Position numbers and translations under genes: made by a program. Of a stretch of DNA of 64,000 nucleotides, positions 35,563-50,763 are shown in pieces (the stretch's first letter is position 1; each line of letters starts with the position of its first letter). This stretch comes from Bathynomus jamesi (taxonomy: Eukaryota; Arthropoda; Malacostraca; Isopoda; Cirolanidae): positions 18,501 through 82,500 of the forward strand of contig JAJOZX010009478.1 of the NCBI GenBank assembly GCA_023014485.1, in the 5' to 3' direction. Under the pieces are notes generated by a model, which ran no database searches, was not told the origin of the DNA, and was given only the letters and a program-made list of their open reading frames with translations.

Positions 35563-38500
35563 TTCTGACTTCAAAACACTTCAAAAAATGACTTCAAAAA
35601 TGACTTCAAAAAATGACTTCAAAATTACTTCAAGTATCTCTATAATCTATAAACTCTCTGTAAATTCTCTCTCTTTCTTAATTTGCAAGTGAATTCAATT
35701 CAGTAATTGAAAAAAATTTGCAAACAAAAAAAAAAAAAAAATGTAAACAATATTTCATTCTAATGTACGGGAAGGTACATAAAATAAAATTATTCTATAC
35801 TGAATATAACAGTGAAAATAACTCTTGAAATTAACTCTCTTTGAAATTAACTCTCTTTGAAATTAACTCTCTTGAAATTAACTCTCTTGAAATTAACTCT
35901 CTTTGAAATTAACTGTTTCAATAAAAACAAATGTATCACTGGTGTCTGAAGTGTTCACTGTGTTTTGTGTTAAATTCTGGATCCATACTAAATATTAACT
36001 GTTAATAATAAGGACTTTTCAAGTGTTTATAAATTTCTTAAAAACAAACAAACTCTGTACTTAACAAAATTTTCCACGGGCGAAATCCTCAGAGACGTGT
36101 CCTGAAGACGTCTTCCTGGCTACTTCTTCTTGGATGAAAACTAGGCGTGGAGAACTTGGAGTCGTGAGACACCGGTTCAAGGGTGGATGTTACGAACTAG
36201 AAGTCGTGACACGCGGTCAACTGGTTTTATCCTGATGCAGGGTAATTTCTATCTTGGCCAAAGAGTGGCCTCTTGTTAAAATTCTTGTTAAAATCTTCTT
36301 GTTAAAATTTTCTTGTTAAAATCTGTTAAGATCCTGGTAAAGGGTCGCCAGTTGTTAACCCCTCCGTCTATGGCCCTGAGTCGGTTCGGAATCGACGGGG
36401 GTTCTGGTAAGGAGGCAAGCAACGAATATTTCTTCTATAACATTCTAATTCTTTTCGGTCGCCTCTGGTTAAACTCTTGGCTACAGACTCGCCAGACTGT
36501 TATGCCAATATCTTCTATGGTGCTTGGGTTGTCTCTTAATTTGGGCAAAGGGTCGCCAATTTTTAATTCTTCTCTTGCTATAATACTCTGATACTTTCTC
36601 TTGGTACTAAAATTATCGACTTTTCTGACTAAGTTCTTCTGAAGAGAGCACGGCTCGAAGGGGAAAATAAAAAGTTTCTCTTACATTTAGTTTACTTCTC
36701 AAAATGTACAGGTAGTGCTCTGAATTTACAAGGGTAGAGGTTCGACCTCTTTCGACCATGGCTCAGGCCGGAATCTAAAAAAAACTAAGGAGGCAAGGGG
36801 CCTCTGCCCCCTCCTCGCAGCAAGGCTGCTAACAAGGGAGGCTCGTAATGAAGTGCTCCAATGAAGTACTAATCTGAAGAGCAATAATGAAGAAGTCTAA
36901 TGAAGAAGTGCTGTAATTTTACAAGTACATGTATAATATAAACCTAAATGTTGGGGGACGACAGTTGAAGGTTAAGTTCCCCCCTTTTAAACACATGATC
37001 AGATGGTTTGAAAAATTTCAACTAAAAATAATTAAAAAAATAAAAATAAAAACTAATCGTATATTTTTGCCGAATCTTCATTTCTGAAGGCGATATCATT
37101 TCGTAATAGTACACATAAGTACAAATTAAGTACACGACTGAGTACGTATTAATTTTGGTTCATTACAATTACGATTACAATTATGGATTACTTCATATTC
37201 ACTTATTGTTTAATTACACTTCCATTTTAAAGTACATTGTTACATTACCGTATATATTAAATCATTACAGTTAATTACAGTTTCAATGAAGTACATTACG
37301 TCGTTTACCATTCTTACAGTGTTTTTATATATTTATATATGGTTATACTATATGGTATACTAGATGGTTATACTAGATGGTTATACTAGATGGTTATTAT
37401 ATATGGTTATTAGTACAACACAAGTACATGAGACATGACACACATGATATAACATAATATGTTATAATATGTTATAAATTTGAAATCAGAGCGAGAGGAC
37501 GAATTTTTATCTTTGAAGCGTTCGAATCTGTCGTCGTGAGCGGAATTCGATCTTAGTAAGCATTTATGAATATCTTGAGGGGTGAACGCACTTGAAAAAA
37601 AATAATAAAAAAAACAATACGAGAACGAATTTTTTCGTTTTCGAACGAAGGCCTAAAGTTTCGCGCTTCACAAATTGACTCGAGTAAAAAATGAATATTA
37701 ATTAAAATTTATATAGGATAATGATCACGGGGAATTAATGACGGGAAAACGTGACGTATGGATGAATATGGTTGAATAATAATGTTTATACTACATAACA
37801 CCACAACCTTATTACTAAAGAATTTACCATACATTGAATACGGAAGATGTCCAAATACTAAGAACGTGATTCAGTGTACAAAGTATGGGAAACGTAAAGA
37901 GAATAAAGTTATTTTATGACGTCATAGTGTATAAGTCATTATTAGAAAAGATGAATTAGAGAAATACAGTAATGAATAAAGAAGTATAAATCGAAATTCT
38001 ATCCAAAACTCGCTTAGGCGATTTTGGTTTCTTATGTAAAAATGGACATTCGCACATAAAAACTATACAAACATAATTACTGCATGAAGACAATGAATCC
38101 ATATAATGATGGTATTTGAATTGTTCATTGTTCACTTTTTACAGTGTTTCCCCTCCAAAATGGTATTAATACAATAATATAATACAATTAATACAATACA
38201 AATGAGAAAATAACATCCTAACAGGGTACCATTAATACAATACAATGAGAAAATAACATCCTAACTACTTCAAGTTAGATGACGAATTTTCTTTACATTA
38301 CAAATTTTTATACAGAACAAGTGTTATTATATAATATAAAAAAAAATTCAAAGGTTAATACTTTAATTTTAGACAAACAATTAAGTTAGACAAACAATGA
38401 TATGGTTAAAATTTTTTACCAAATTTTATTTTTTTCTGTGGGTATAAATTATGTACATAATGAATAGAGTAGATAAAAGGGAAAAATGTAAATCGTACAA

Positions 38501-40216
38501 TCTATAAGTTAATTTTTATTGACTAGTGTAGGTAAAAATAGAATTACGTAATCGATGATGTATAGACCTGTCGTCTAGTGTGTATTTGGGTGTATTAGGT
38601 GCAAAGTGTGCATTTTATAATTTCGAGACACAGATTAGCTGATAGGGTTGTTCAAGTAACTGAATAAATGCATGAGCAAGATATATTAGAAAGCAAAAAT
38701 GATTAAGACTAAATAGCATAGTTTGCACTTACGTAATGAAATAGTTTTATTGTGATATTCAATGATTTTAGCATAAGGTTTGTATGTATATATAGTATAT
38801 ATAGTGTGCATACATGCGTTTTTATTGACTGTTATAGGTACTTGGAAGCTTTTTGAATGAACAAAGTTTAAAAATAATGTATAATAATTTAAGATGGGTT
38901 TAGGGTTATAAAATATTTTAAGTTTAAGTCAATCATTGTTATTATTATTATTATTATTATTATAAAATCTTTTAAGTTCAAGGTAGTATTTAAGTATTTA
39001 ATTAAATCAGTTACACGAATTAAGGTAATAAAAAAAGACGTACTTAGAAGACCTTACGAGTAATGACAGTAACTCTCACGGTTTTAAAATTGAATTTCGA
39101 CAAACAATTAAATTCGACTACTAAAATTCATAACCATATACTGTAGTAGTATGTCAATTTGACTATAATTTTCGTTTGATACCTTACAAATGGTACAATA
39201 ACAATTTAAGGACAGTTACTCACGATTAATTGAACAAAAGAAAATTAAAAATACAAATTAAGAATAGAGATCAATTATGCATTTTAATGAGCTAACATAA
39301 TGTTATAATATTCTTAAAAATAAAAGTAAATCGAACCATAGATGAATTTCGGCGAAGAATAAAAAAGTTATTGAAATGGAAGGAAAGCATTTCGAACAAT
39401 CTTTTCTTTTAATAATTTCAGGTAAATTTTCCATTAAAAATTATTTTTATATAATAAAAAAAATATATTAAAAAGGTTTAATAATTTTTGCATGTTAAGT
39501 AGAAAAATTATACTCTCGTTGAATGTTGATAGAATTTGAATTATTTGATATTTTGGTCTGAAAACTTGTTTGCATATGATAAATACATGTTTTATTGTGT
39601 AGAAGTTTTATTAAAATTAAATGACAAAAAAGAACAAACAACTGAAATTTAGGGTATGTGCGATCATACGGGGGAATTGAGTGACTAAGCAGGGGGTATA
39701 AGTTTGAAATTGACAATACGTCTTTCGTGAGCACTTTGCTCTTTAAAAAAAGATTGCTTGTCACACTACTTAAAAATTAAAAAAAGTTCAACAAACGGAG
39801 GGACGGCATGTTCCTCATATACATTACAATAATTACCAAAATCGTTACAACCTTTGTAAAAACGGTTTTGTTACAAATAATGAATTTCATAACTCTATAT
39901 TTATATACGCAAAACTGGCATGAAAAGAAAAGACAAATCGGTCAATTTCCTTCTCACAACAAAAAAGAAAGGTTAACTAAAGACGCAACCCTGTCAATTC
40001 AGGTTGAATTAAATTCTCTTTTACAACACAAAAAAAGGTTGAATTAAATTCTTAACTTAAATTTTTCTAAATTAAATTCTCTTAAATTACAAAGAAAAAG
40101 TTGAATTCAATTGACTGCATTGAAAAAAACTTGGGGCTCGAAATAAAAATGACTTGGGACTTGGAATACTTGGGACTCGGAATACTTGGAATAATACTGA
40201 CTTGGAAGAAAACTGT

Positions 40217-40314
40217 GACTTGAAAAATAACTTCGACTTGAAAAATAACTTCGACTTGAAAAATAACTTCGACTTGAAAAATAACTTCGACTTGAAAAAT
40301 AACTTCGACTTGAA
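40217..40314. repeat. 18-bp minisatellite, 5 copies (unit 8)
   Basis: Five perfect copies plus a partial. Confidence 0.95.
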
Positions 40315-40340
40315 CTCTCTAACTCAAATAAAACTCTCTG

Positions 40341-40794
40341 ACTTGAACTCTATCAAGTATTTCTATAATCTCTGGGGCGGTTGCCCGTCTTGGCGCAACC
40401 TTCTGATTGACCTCTATCAAGTATTCTGAAACTGTCTGACTTCAAATAAAACTCTGACTTGAGCTCTATCAAGTATTTCTATAAAAATCTCTGGGGCGGT
40501 TGTCCATCTTGGCCAACCTTCTGACTTGACCTCTTATCAAGTATTCTGAAACTAACGTGAAATTAACTGAAATGGAAAACTGCAATTGATCTCTATTCAA
40601 GTGGAGACGATTAACCTCTGTTTGGTTGACCCTCTTGGTGAAACGACTTACTTGAAATGCATCAAGTATCTCTATAACTTAAACTGTCTAACTTGAAATT
40701 AACTGAAAATGGAAAATGACTGCACTTGATCTCTATTCAAGTGGAGACGATTAACCTCTGTTTGGTTGACCCTCTGGTGCAACCTTCTGACTTC
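40341..40794. repeat. Hairpin domain (unit 8)
   Basis: Four modules with several single-base deletions (for example 'tctgattgacc' near 40404 and 'ggaaaactgcaattg' near 40575, where four bases are missing). Confidence 0.75.
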
Positions 40795-43700
40795 AGAAAC
40801 TCACTTCAAAAATGACTTCAAAAATGACTTCAAAAAATGACTTCAAAATTACTTCAAGTATCTCTCTAAACTATAAACTCTCTGTAAATTCTCTCTCTTT
40901 CTTAATTTGCAAGTGAATTCAATTCAGTAATTGAAAAAAATTTGCAAACAAAAAAAAAAAAAAAATGTAAACAATATTTCATTCTAATGTACGGGAAGGT
41001 ACATAAAATAAAATTATTCTATACTGAATATAACAGTGAAAATAACTCTTGAAATTAACTCTCTTTGAAATTAACTCTCTTTGAAATTAACTCTCTTGAA
41101 ATTAACTCTCTTGAAATTAACTCTCTTTGAAATTAACTGTTTCAATAAAAACAAATGTATCACTGGTGTCTGAAGTGTTCACTGTGTTTTGTGTTAAATT
41201 CTGGATCCATACTAAATATTAACTGTTAATAATACGGACTTTTCAAGTGTTTATAAATTTCTTAAAAAACAAACAAACTCTGTACTTAACAAAATTTTCC
41301 ACGGGCGAAATCCTCAGAGACGTGTCCTGAAGACGTCTTCCTGGCTACTTCTTCTTGGATGAAAACTAGGCGTGGAGAACTTGGAGTCGTGAGACACCGG
41401 TTCAAGGGTGGATGTTACGAACTAGAAGTCGTGACACGCTGGTCAACTGGTTTTATCCTGATGCAGGGTAATTTCTATCTTGGCCAAAGAGTGGCCTCTT
41501 GTTAAAATCTTCTTGTTAAAATCTTCTTGTTAAAATTTCTTGTTAAAATCTGTTAAGATCCTGGTAAAGGGTCGCCAGTTGTTAACCCCTCCGTCTATGG
41601 CCCTGAGTCGGTTCGGAATCGACGGGGGTTCTGGTAAGGAGGCAAGCAACGAATATTTCTTCTATAACATTCTAATTCTTTTCGGTCGCCTCTGGTTAAA
41701 CTCTTGGCTACAGACTCGCCAGACTGTTATGCCAATATCTTCTATGGTGCTTGGGTTGTCTCTTAATTTGGGCAAAGGGTCGCCAATTTTTAATTCTTCT
41801 CTTGCTATAATACTCTGATACTTTCTCTTGGTACTAAAATTATCGACTTTTCTGACTAAGTTCTTCTGAAGAGAGCACGGCTCGAAGGGGAAAATAAAAA
41901 GTTTCTCTTACATTTAGTTTACTTCTCAAAATGTACAGGTAGTGCTCTGAATTTACAAGGGTAGAGGTTCGACCTCTTTCGACCATGGCTCAGGCCGGAA
42001 TCTAAAAAAACTAAGGAGGCAAGGGGCCTCTGCCCCCTCCTCGCAGCAAGGCTGCTAACAAGGGAGCTCGTAATGAAGTGCTCCAATGAAGTACTAATCT
42101 GAAGAGCAATAATGAAGAAGTCTAATGAAGAAGTGCTGTAATTTTACAAGTACATGTATAATATAAACCTAAATGTTGGGGACGACAGTTGAAGGTTAAG
42201 TTCCCCCCCTTTTAAACACATGATCAGATGGTTTGAAAAATTTCAACTAAAAATAATTAAAAAAATAAAAATAAAAACTAATCGTATATTTTGCCGAATC
42301 TTCATTTCTGAAGGCGATATCATTTCGTAATAGTACACATAAGTACAAATTAAGTACACGACTGAGTACGTATTAATTTTGGTTCATTACAATTACGATT
42401 ACAATTATGGATTACTTCATATTCACTTATTGTTTAATTACACTTCCATTTTAAAGTACATTGTTACATTACCGTATATATTAAATCATTACAGTTAATT
42501 ACAGTTTCAATGAAGTACATTACGTCGTTTACCATTCTTACAGTGTTTTTATATATTTATATATGGTTATACTATATGGTTATACTAGATGGTTATACTA
42601 GATGGTTATACTAGATGGTTATTATATATGGTTATTAGTACAACACAAGTACATGAGACATGACACACATGATATAACATAATATGTTATAATATGTTAT
42701 AAATTTGAAATCAGAGCGAGAGGACGAATTTTTATCTTTGAAGCGTTCGAATCTGTCGTCGTGAGCGGAATTCGATCTTAGTAAGCATTTATGAATATCT
42801 TGAGGGGTGAACGCACTTGAAAAAAAATAATAAAAAAAACAATACGAGAACGAATTTTTGCGTTTTCGAACGAAGGCCTAAAGTTTCGCGCTTCACAAAT
42901 TGACTCGAGTAAAAATGAATATTTAATAAAATTTATATAGGATAATGATCACGGGGAATTAATGACGGGAAAACGTGACGTATGGATGAATATGGTTGAA
43001 TAATAATGTTTATACTACATAACACCACAACCTTATTACTAAAGAATTTACCATACATTGAATACGGAAGATGTCCAAATACTAAGAACGTGATTCAGTG
43101 TACAAAGTATGGGAAACGTAAAGAGAATAAAGTTATTTTATGACGTCATAGTGTATAAGTCATTATTAGAAAAGATGAATTAGAGAAATACAGTAATGAA
43201 TAAAGAAGTATAAATCGAAATTCTATCCAAAACTCGCTTAGGCGATTTTGGTTTCTTATGTAAAAATGGACATTCGCACATAAAAACTATACAACATAAT
43301 TACTGCATGAAGACAATGAATCCATATAATGATGGTATTTGAATTGTTCATTGTTCACTTTTTACAGTGTTTCCCCCTCCAAAATGGTATTATACAATAA
43401 TATACAATTAATACAATACAAATGAGAAAATAACATCCTAACAGGGTACCATTAATACAATACAATGAGAAAATAACATCCTAACTACTTCAAGTTAGAT
43501 GACGAATTTTTCTTTACATTACAAATTTTTATACAGAACAAGTGTTATTATATAATATAAAAAAAAATTCAAGGTTAATACTTTAATTTTAGACAAACAA
43601 TTAAGTTAGACAAACAATGATATGTTAAAATTTTTTACCAAATTTTATTTTTTTCTGTGGGTATAAATTATGTACATAATGAATAGAGTAGATAAAAGGG

Positions 43701-45430
43701 AAAAATGTAAATCGTACAATCTATAAGTTAATTTTTATTGACTAGTGTAGGTAAAAATAGAATTACGTAATCGATGATGTATAGACCTGTCGTCTAGTGT
43801 GTATTTGGTGTATTAGGTGCAAAGTGTGCATTTTATAATTTCGAGACACAGATTAGCTGATAGGGTTGTTCAAGTAACTGAATAAATGCATGAGCAAGAT
43901 ATATTAGAAAGCAAAAATGATTAAGACTAAATAGCATAGTTTGCACTTACGTAATGAAATAGTTTTATTGTGATATTCAATGATTTTAGCATAAGGTTTG
44001 TATGTATAATAGTATATATAGTGTGCATACATGCGTTTTTATTGACTGTTATAGGTACTTGGAAGCTTTTTGAATGAACAAAGTTTAAAAATAATGTATA
44101 ATATTTAAGATGGGTTTAGGGTTATAAAATATTTTAAGTTTAAGTCAATCATTGTTATTATTATTATTATTATTATTATAAATCTTTTAAGTTCAAGGTA
44201 GTATTTAAGTATTTAATTAAATCAGTTACACGAATTAAGGTAATAAAAAAAGACGTACTTAGAAGACCTTACGAGTAATGACAGTAACTCTCACGGTTTT
44301 AAAATTGAATTTCGACAAACAATTAAATTCGACTACTAAAATTCATAACCATATACTGTAGTAGTATGTCAATTTGACTATAATTTTCGTTTGATACCTT
44401 ACAAATGGTACAATAACAATTTAAGGACAGTTACTCACGATTAATTGAACAAAAAAATTAAAAATACAAATTAAGAATAGAGATCAATTATGCATTTTAA
44501 TGAGCTAACATAATTTTATAATATTCTTAAAAATAAAAGTAATCGAACCATAGATGAATTTCGGCGAAGAATAAAAAAGTTATTGAAATGGAAGGAAAGC
44601 ATTTCGAACAATCTTTTCTTTTAATAATTTCAGGTAAATTTTCCATTAAAAATTATTTTTATATAATAAAAAAAATATATTAAAAAGGTTTAATAATTTT
44701 TGCATGTTAAGTAGAAAAATTATACTCTCGTTGAATGTTGATAGAATTTGAATTATTTGATATTTTGGTCTGAAAACTTGTTTGCATATGATAAATACAT
44801 GTTTTATTGTGTAGAAGTTTTATTAAAATTAAATGACAAAAAAAACAAACAACTGAAATTTAGGGTATGTGCGATCATACGGGGGAATTGAGTGACTAAG
44901 CAGGGGGTATAAGTTTGAAATTGACAATACGTCTTTCGTGAGCACTTTGCTCTTTAAAAAAAAGATTGCTTGTCACACTACTTAAAATTAAAAAAGTTCA
45001 ACAAACGGAGGGACGGCATGTTCCTCATATACATTACAATAATTACCAAAATCGTTACAACCTTTGTAAAAACGGTTTTGTTACAAATAATGAATTTCAT
45101 AACTCTATATTTATATACGCAAAACTGGCATGAAAAGAAAAGACAAATCGGTCAATTTCCTTCTCACAACAAAACAAAGAAAGGTTAACTAAAGACGCAA
45201 CCCTGTCAATTCAGGTTGAATTAAATTCTCTTTTACAACACAAAAAAAGGTTGAATTAAATTCTTAACTTAAATTTTTCTTAAATTAAATTCTCTTAAAT
45301 TACAAAGAAAAAGTTGAATTCAATTGACTGCATTGAAAACTAACTTGGGGCTCGAAATAAAAATGACTTGGGACTTGGAATACTTGGGACTCGGAATACT
45401 TGGAATAATACTGACTTGGAAGAAAACTGT

Positions 45431-45528
45431 GACTTGAAAAATAACTTCGACTTGAAAAATAACTTCGACTTGAAAAATAACTTCGACTTGAAAAATAACT
45501 TCGACTTGAAAAATAACTTCGACTTGAA
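45431..45528. repeat. 18-bp minisatellite, 5 copies (unit 9)
   Basis: Five perfect copies plus a partial. Confidence 0.95.
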
Positions 45529-45555
45529 CTCTCTAACTTCAAATAAAACTCTCTG

Positions 45556-46011
45556 ACTTGAACTCTATCAAGTATTTCTATAAATCTCTGGGGCGGTTGC
45601 CCGTCTTGGCGCAACCTTCTGACTTGACCTCTTATCAAGTATTCTGAAACTGTCTGACTTCAAATAAAACTCTGACTTGAGCTCTATCAAGTATTTCTAT
45701 AAAAATCTCTGGGGCGGTTGTCCATCTTGGCCCAACCTTCTGACTTGACCTCTTATCAAGTATTCTGAAACTAACGTGAAATTAACTGAAAATGGAAAAT
45801 GACTGCAATTGATCTCTATTCAAGTGGAGACGATTAACCTCTGTTTTGGTTGACCCTCTTGGTGAACCGACTTACTTGAAATGCAATCAAGTATCTCTAT
45901 AACTTAAACTGTCTAACTTGAAATTAACTGAAAATGGAAAATGACTGCACTTGATCTCTATTCAAGTGGAGACGATTAACCTCTGTTTTGGTTGACCCTC
46001 TTGGTGCAACC
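45556..46011. repeat. Hairpin domain (unit 9)
   Basis: Four modules, with 'tgcaattgat' and 'ggtgaacc' in the third. Confidence 0.78.
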
Positions 46012-49000
46012 TTCTGACTTCAGAAACTCACTTCAAAAAATGACTTCAAAAATGACTTCAAAAAATGACTTCAAAATTACTTCAAGTATCTCTCTAAATC
46101 TATAAACTCTCTGTAAATTCTCTCTCTTTCTTAATTTGCAAGTGAATTCAATTCAGTAATTGAAAAAAATTTGCAAACAAAAAAAAAAAAAAAATGTAAA
46201 CAATATTTCATTCTAATGTACGGGAAGGTACATAAAATAAAATTATTCTATACTGAATATAACAGTGAAAATAACTCTCTTGAAATTAACTCTCTTTGAA
46301 ATTAACTCTCTTTGAAATTAACTCTCTTGAAATTAACTCTCTTGAAATTAACTCTCTTTGAAATTAACTGTTTCAATAAAAACAAATGTATCACTGGTGT
46401 CTGAAGTGTTCACTGTGTTTTGTGTTAAATTCTGGATCCATACTAAATATTAACTGTTAATAATACGGACTTTTCAAGTGTTTATAAATTTCTTAAAAAC
46501 AAACAAACTCTGTACTTAACAAAATTTTCCACGGGCGAAATCCTCAGAGACGTGTCCTGAAGACGTCTTCCTGGCTACTTCTTCTTGGATGAAAACTAGG
46601 CGTGGAGAACTTGGAGTCGTGAGACACCGGTTCAAGGGTGGATGTTACGAACTAGAAGTCGTGACACGCTGGTCAACTGGTTTTATCCTGATGCAGGGTA
46701 ATTTCTATCTTGGCCAAAGAGTGGCCTCTTGTTAAAATCTTCTTGTTAAAATCTTCTTGTTAAAATTTTCTTGTTAAAATCTGTTAAGATCCTGGTAAAG
46801 GGTCGCCAGTTGTTAACCCCTCCGTCTATGGCCCTGAGTCGGTTCGGAATCGACGGGGGTTTGGTAAGGAGGCAAGCAACGAATATTTCTTCTATAACAT
46901 TCTAATTCTTTTCGGTCGCCTCTGGTTAAACTCTTGGCTACAGACTCGCCAGACTGTTATGCCAATATCTTCTATGGTGCTTGGGTTGTCTCTTAATTTG
47001 GGCAAAGGGTCGCCAATTTTTAATTCTTCTCTTGCTATAATACTCTGATACTTTCTCTTGGTACTAAAATTATCGACTTTTCTGACTAAGTTCTTCTGAA
47101 GAGAGCACGGCTCGAAGGGGAAAATAAAAAGTTTCTCTTACATTTAGTTTACTTCTCAAAATGTACAGGTAGTGCTCTGAATTTACAAGGGTAGAGGTTC
47201 GACCTCTTTCGACCATGGCTCAGGCCGGAATCTAAAAAAAACTAAGGAGGCAAGGGGCCTCTGCCCCCTCCTCGCAGCAAGGCTGCTAACAAGGGAGGCT
47301 CGTAATGAAGTGCTCCAATGAAGTACTAATCTGAAGAGCAATAATGAAGAAGTCTAATGAAGAAGTGCTGTAATTTTACAAGTACATGTATAATATAAAC
47401 CTAAATGTTGGGGGACGACAGTTGAAGGTTAAGTTCCCCCCCTTTTAAACACATGATCAGATGGTTTGAAAAATTTCAACTAAAAATAATTAAAAAAATA
47501 AAAATAAAAACTAATCGTATATTTTTGCCGAATCTTCATTTCTGAAGGCGATATCATTTCGTAATAGTACACATAAGTACAAATTAAGTACACGACTGAG
47601 TACGTATTAATTTTGGTTCATTACAATTACGATTACAATTATGGATTACTTCATATTCACTTATTGTTTAATTACACTTCCATTTTAAAGTACATTGTTA
47701 CATTACCGTATATATTAAATCATTACAGTTAATTACAGTTTCAATGAAGTACATTACGTCGTTTACCATTCTTACAGTGTTTTTATATATTTATATATGG
47801 TTATACTATATGGTTATACTAGATGGTTATACTAGATGGTTATACTAGATGGTTATTATATATGGTTATTAGTACAACACAAGTACATGAGACATGACAC
47901 ACATGATATAACATAATATGTTATAATATGTTATAAATTTGAAATCAGAGCGAGAGGACGAATTTTTATCTTTGAAGCGTTCGAATCTGTCGTCGTGAGC
48001 GGAATTCGATCTTAGTAAGCATTTATGAATATCTTGAGGGGTGAACGCACTTGAAAAAAAATAATAAAAAAACAATACGAGAACGAATTTTTGCGTTTTC
48101 GAACGAAGGCCTAAAGTTTCGCGCTTCACAAATTGACTCGAGTAAAAAATGAATATTTAATAAAATTTATATAGGATAATGATCACGGGGAATTAATGAC
48201 GGGAAAACGTGACGTATGGATGAATATGGTTGAATAATAATGTTTATACTACATAACACCACAACCTTATTACTAAAGAATTTACCATACATTGAATACG
48301 GAAGATGTCCAAATACTAAGAACGTGATTCAGTGTACAAAGTATGGGAAACGTAAAGAGAATAAAGTTATTTTATGACGTCATAGTGTATAAGTCATTAT
48401 TAGAAAAGATGAATTAGAGAAATACAGTAATGAATAAAGAAGTATAAATCGAAATTCTATCCAAAACTCGCTTAGGCGATTTTGGTTTCTTATGTAAAAA
48501 TGGACATTGCACATAAAAACTATACAAACATAATTACTGCATGAAGACAATGAATCCATATAATGATGGTATTTGAATTGTTCATTGTTCACTTTTTACA
48601 GTGTTTCCCCCTCCAAAATGGTATTAATACAATAATATAATACAATTAATACAATACAAATGAGAAAATACATCCTAACAGGGTACCATTAATACAATAC
48701 AATGAGAAAATAACATCCTAACTACTTCAAGTTAGATGACGAATTTTTTTCTTTACATTACAATTTTTATACAGAACAAGTGTTATTATATAATATAAAA
48801 AAAAATTCAAAGGTTAATACTTTAATTTTAGACAAACAATTAAGTTAGACAAACAATGATATGGTTAAAATTTTTTACCAAATTTATTTTTTTCTGTGGG
48901 TATAAATTATGTACATAATGAATAGAGTAGATAAAAGGGAAAAATGTAAATCGTACAATCTATAAGTTAATTTTTATTGACTAGTGTAGGTAAAAATAGA

Positions 49001-50674
49001 ATTACGTAATCGATGATGTATAGACCTGTCGTCTAGTGTGTATTTGGGTGTATTAGGTGCAAAGTGTGCATTTTATAATTTCGAGACACAGATTAGCTGA
49101 TAGGGTTGTTCAAGTAACTGAATAAATGCATGAGCAAGATATATTAGAAAGCAAAAATGATTAAGACTAAATAGCATAGTTTGCACTTACGTAATGAAAT
49201 AGTTTTATTGTGATATTCAATGATTTTAGCATAAGGTTTGTATGTATATATAGTATATATAGTGTGCATACATGCGTTTTTATTGACTGTTATAGGTACT
49301 TGGAAGCTTTTTGAATGAACAAAGTTTAAAATAATGTATAATAATTTAAGATGGGTTTAGGGTTATAAAATATTTTAAGTTTAAGTCAATCATTGTTATT
49401 ATTATTATTATTATTATAAAATCTTTTAAGTTCAAGGTAGTATTTAAGTATTTAATTAAATCAGTTACACGAATTAAGGTAATAAAAAAAGACGTACTTA
49501 GAAGACCTTACGAGTAATGACAGTAACTCTCACGGTTTTAAAATTGAATTTCGACAAACAATTAAATTCGACTACTAAAATTCATAACCATATACTGTAG
49601 TAGTATGTCAATTTGACTATAATTTTCGTTTGATACCTTACAAATGGTACAATAACAATTTAAGGACAGTTACTCACGATTAATTGAACAATATAAAATT
49701 AAAAATACAAATTAAGAATAGAGATCAATTATGCATTTTAATGAGCTAACATAATTTATAATATTCTTAAAATAAAAGTAATCGAACCATAGATGAATTT
49801 CGGCCAAGAATAAAAAGTTATTGAAATGGAAGGAAAGCATTTCGAACAATCTTTTCTTTTAATAATTTCAGGTAAATTTTCCATTAAAAATTATTTTTAT
49901 ATAATAAAAAAAATATATTAAAAAGGTTTAATAATTTTTGCATGTTAAGTAGAAAAATTATACTCTTTCGTTGAATGTTGATAGAATTTGAATTATTTGA
50001 TATTTTGGTCTGAAAACTTGTTTGCATATGATAAATACATATGTTTTATTGTGTAGAAGTTTTATTAAAATTAAATGACAAAAAAGAAACAAACAACTGA
50101 AATTTAGGGTATGTGCGATCATACGGGGGAATTGAGTGACTAAGCAGGGGGTATAAGTTGAAATTGACAATACGTCTTTCGTGAGCACTTTGCTCTTTAA
50201 AAAAAGATTGCTTGTCACACTACTTAAAAATTAAAAAAAGTTCAACAAACGGAGGGACGGCATGTTCCTCATATACATTACAATAATTACCAAAATCGTT
50301 ACAACCTTTGTAAAAACGGTTTTGTTACAAATAATGAATTTCATAACTCTATATTTATATACGCAAAACTGGCATGAAAAGAAAAGACAAATCGGTCAAT
50401 TTCCTTCTCACAACAAAACAAAGAAAGGTTAACTAAAGACGCAACCCTGTCAATTCAGGTTGAATTAAATTCTCTTTTACAACACAAAAAAAGGTTGAAT
50501 TAAATTCTTAACTTAAATTTTTCTTAAATTAAATTCTCTTAAATTACAAAGAAAAAGTTGAATTCAATTGACTGCATTGAAAACTAACTTGGGGCTCGAA
50601 ATAAAAATGACTTGGGACTTGGAATACTTGGGACTCGGAATACTTGGAATAATACTGACTTGGAAGAAAACTGT

Positions 50675-50736
50675 GACTTGAAAAATAACTTCGACTTGAA
50701 AAATAACTTCGACTTGAAAAATAACTTCGACTTGAA
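50675..50736. repeat. 18-bp minisatellite, 3 copies (unit 10)
   Basis: Three perfect copies plus a partial. Confidence 0.95.
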
Positions 50737-50763
50737 CTCTCTAACTTCAAATAAAACTCTCTG

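Larger units (their letters stand above)
31330..36530. repeat. Macrosatellite unit 7 (5201 bp)
   Basis: Seventh copy. It has four 18-bp copies, two of them shortened (35011-35083). The spacer near 34026 is B-like with TA missing ('gaacaataaaatt'), and 'gtgaatcg', 'ctctttcg' and 'catatg' are also B-type. The marker near 36213 has the GCGG deletion that unit 3 also has. It appears to mix B-type sequence at about 34.0-34.4 kb with unit-3-like sequence later. Confidence 0.97.
36531..41757. repeat. Macrosatellite unit 8 (5227 bp)
   Basis: Eighth copy, closing the second four-unit block. It has five 18-bp copies, the C-type spacer 'gaacaaaagaaaatt' near 39232, 'ataatgtt' near 39298 (shared only with unit 5), and 'acggac'. 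The later variants 'tgcaattgat', 'cttcagaaactcactt', GAGACACC and GCTGG are all shared with units 5 and 9. Several single-base deletions lie in 40.3-40.8 kb. Confidence 0.97.
41758..46987. repeat. Macrosatellite unit 9 (5230 bp)
   Basis: Ninth copy. It has five 18-bp copies, an A-type spacer near 44449, 'gtaatcg' (one base missing, as in units 10 and 11), and 'acggac'. It shares 'tgcaattgat' and 'cttcagaaactcactt' with units 5 and 8, and GAGACACC and GCTGG with units 5, 8 and 12. Apart from scattered single-base deletions it closely matches unit 5. Confidence 0.97.

Noticed and set aside
47869..48129. Minus-strand 86-codon frame with a hydrophobic, signal-like N-terminus (units 9 and 12)
   Set aside because: It is open only in the two units where A-run lengths happen to fit; the hydrophobic part is translated from A/T runs.
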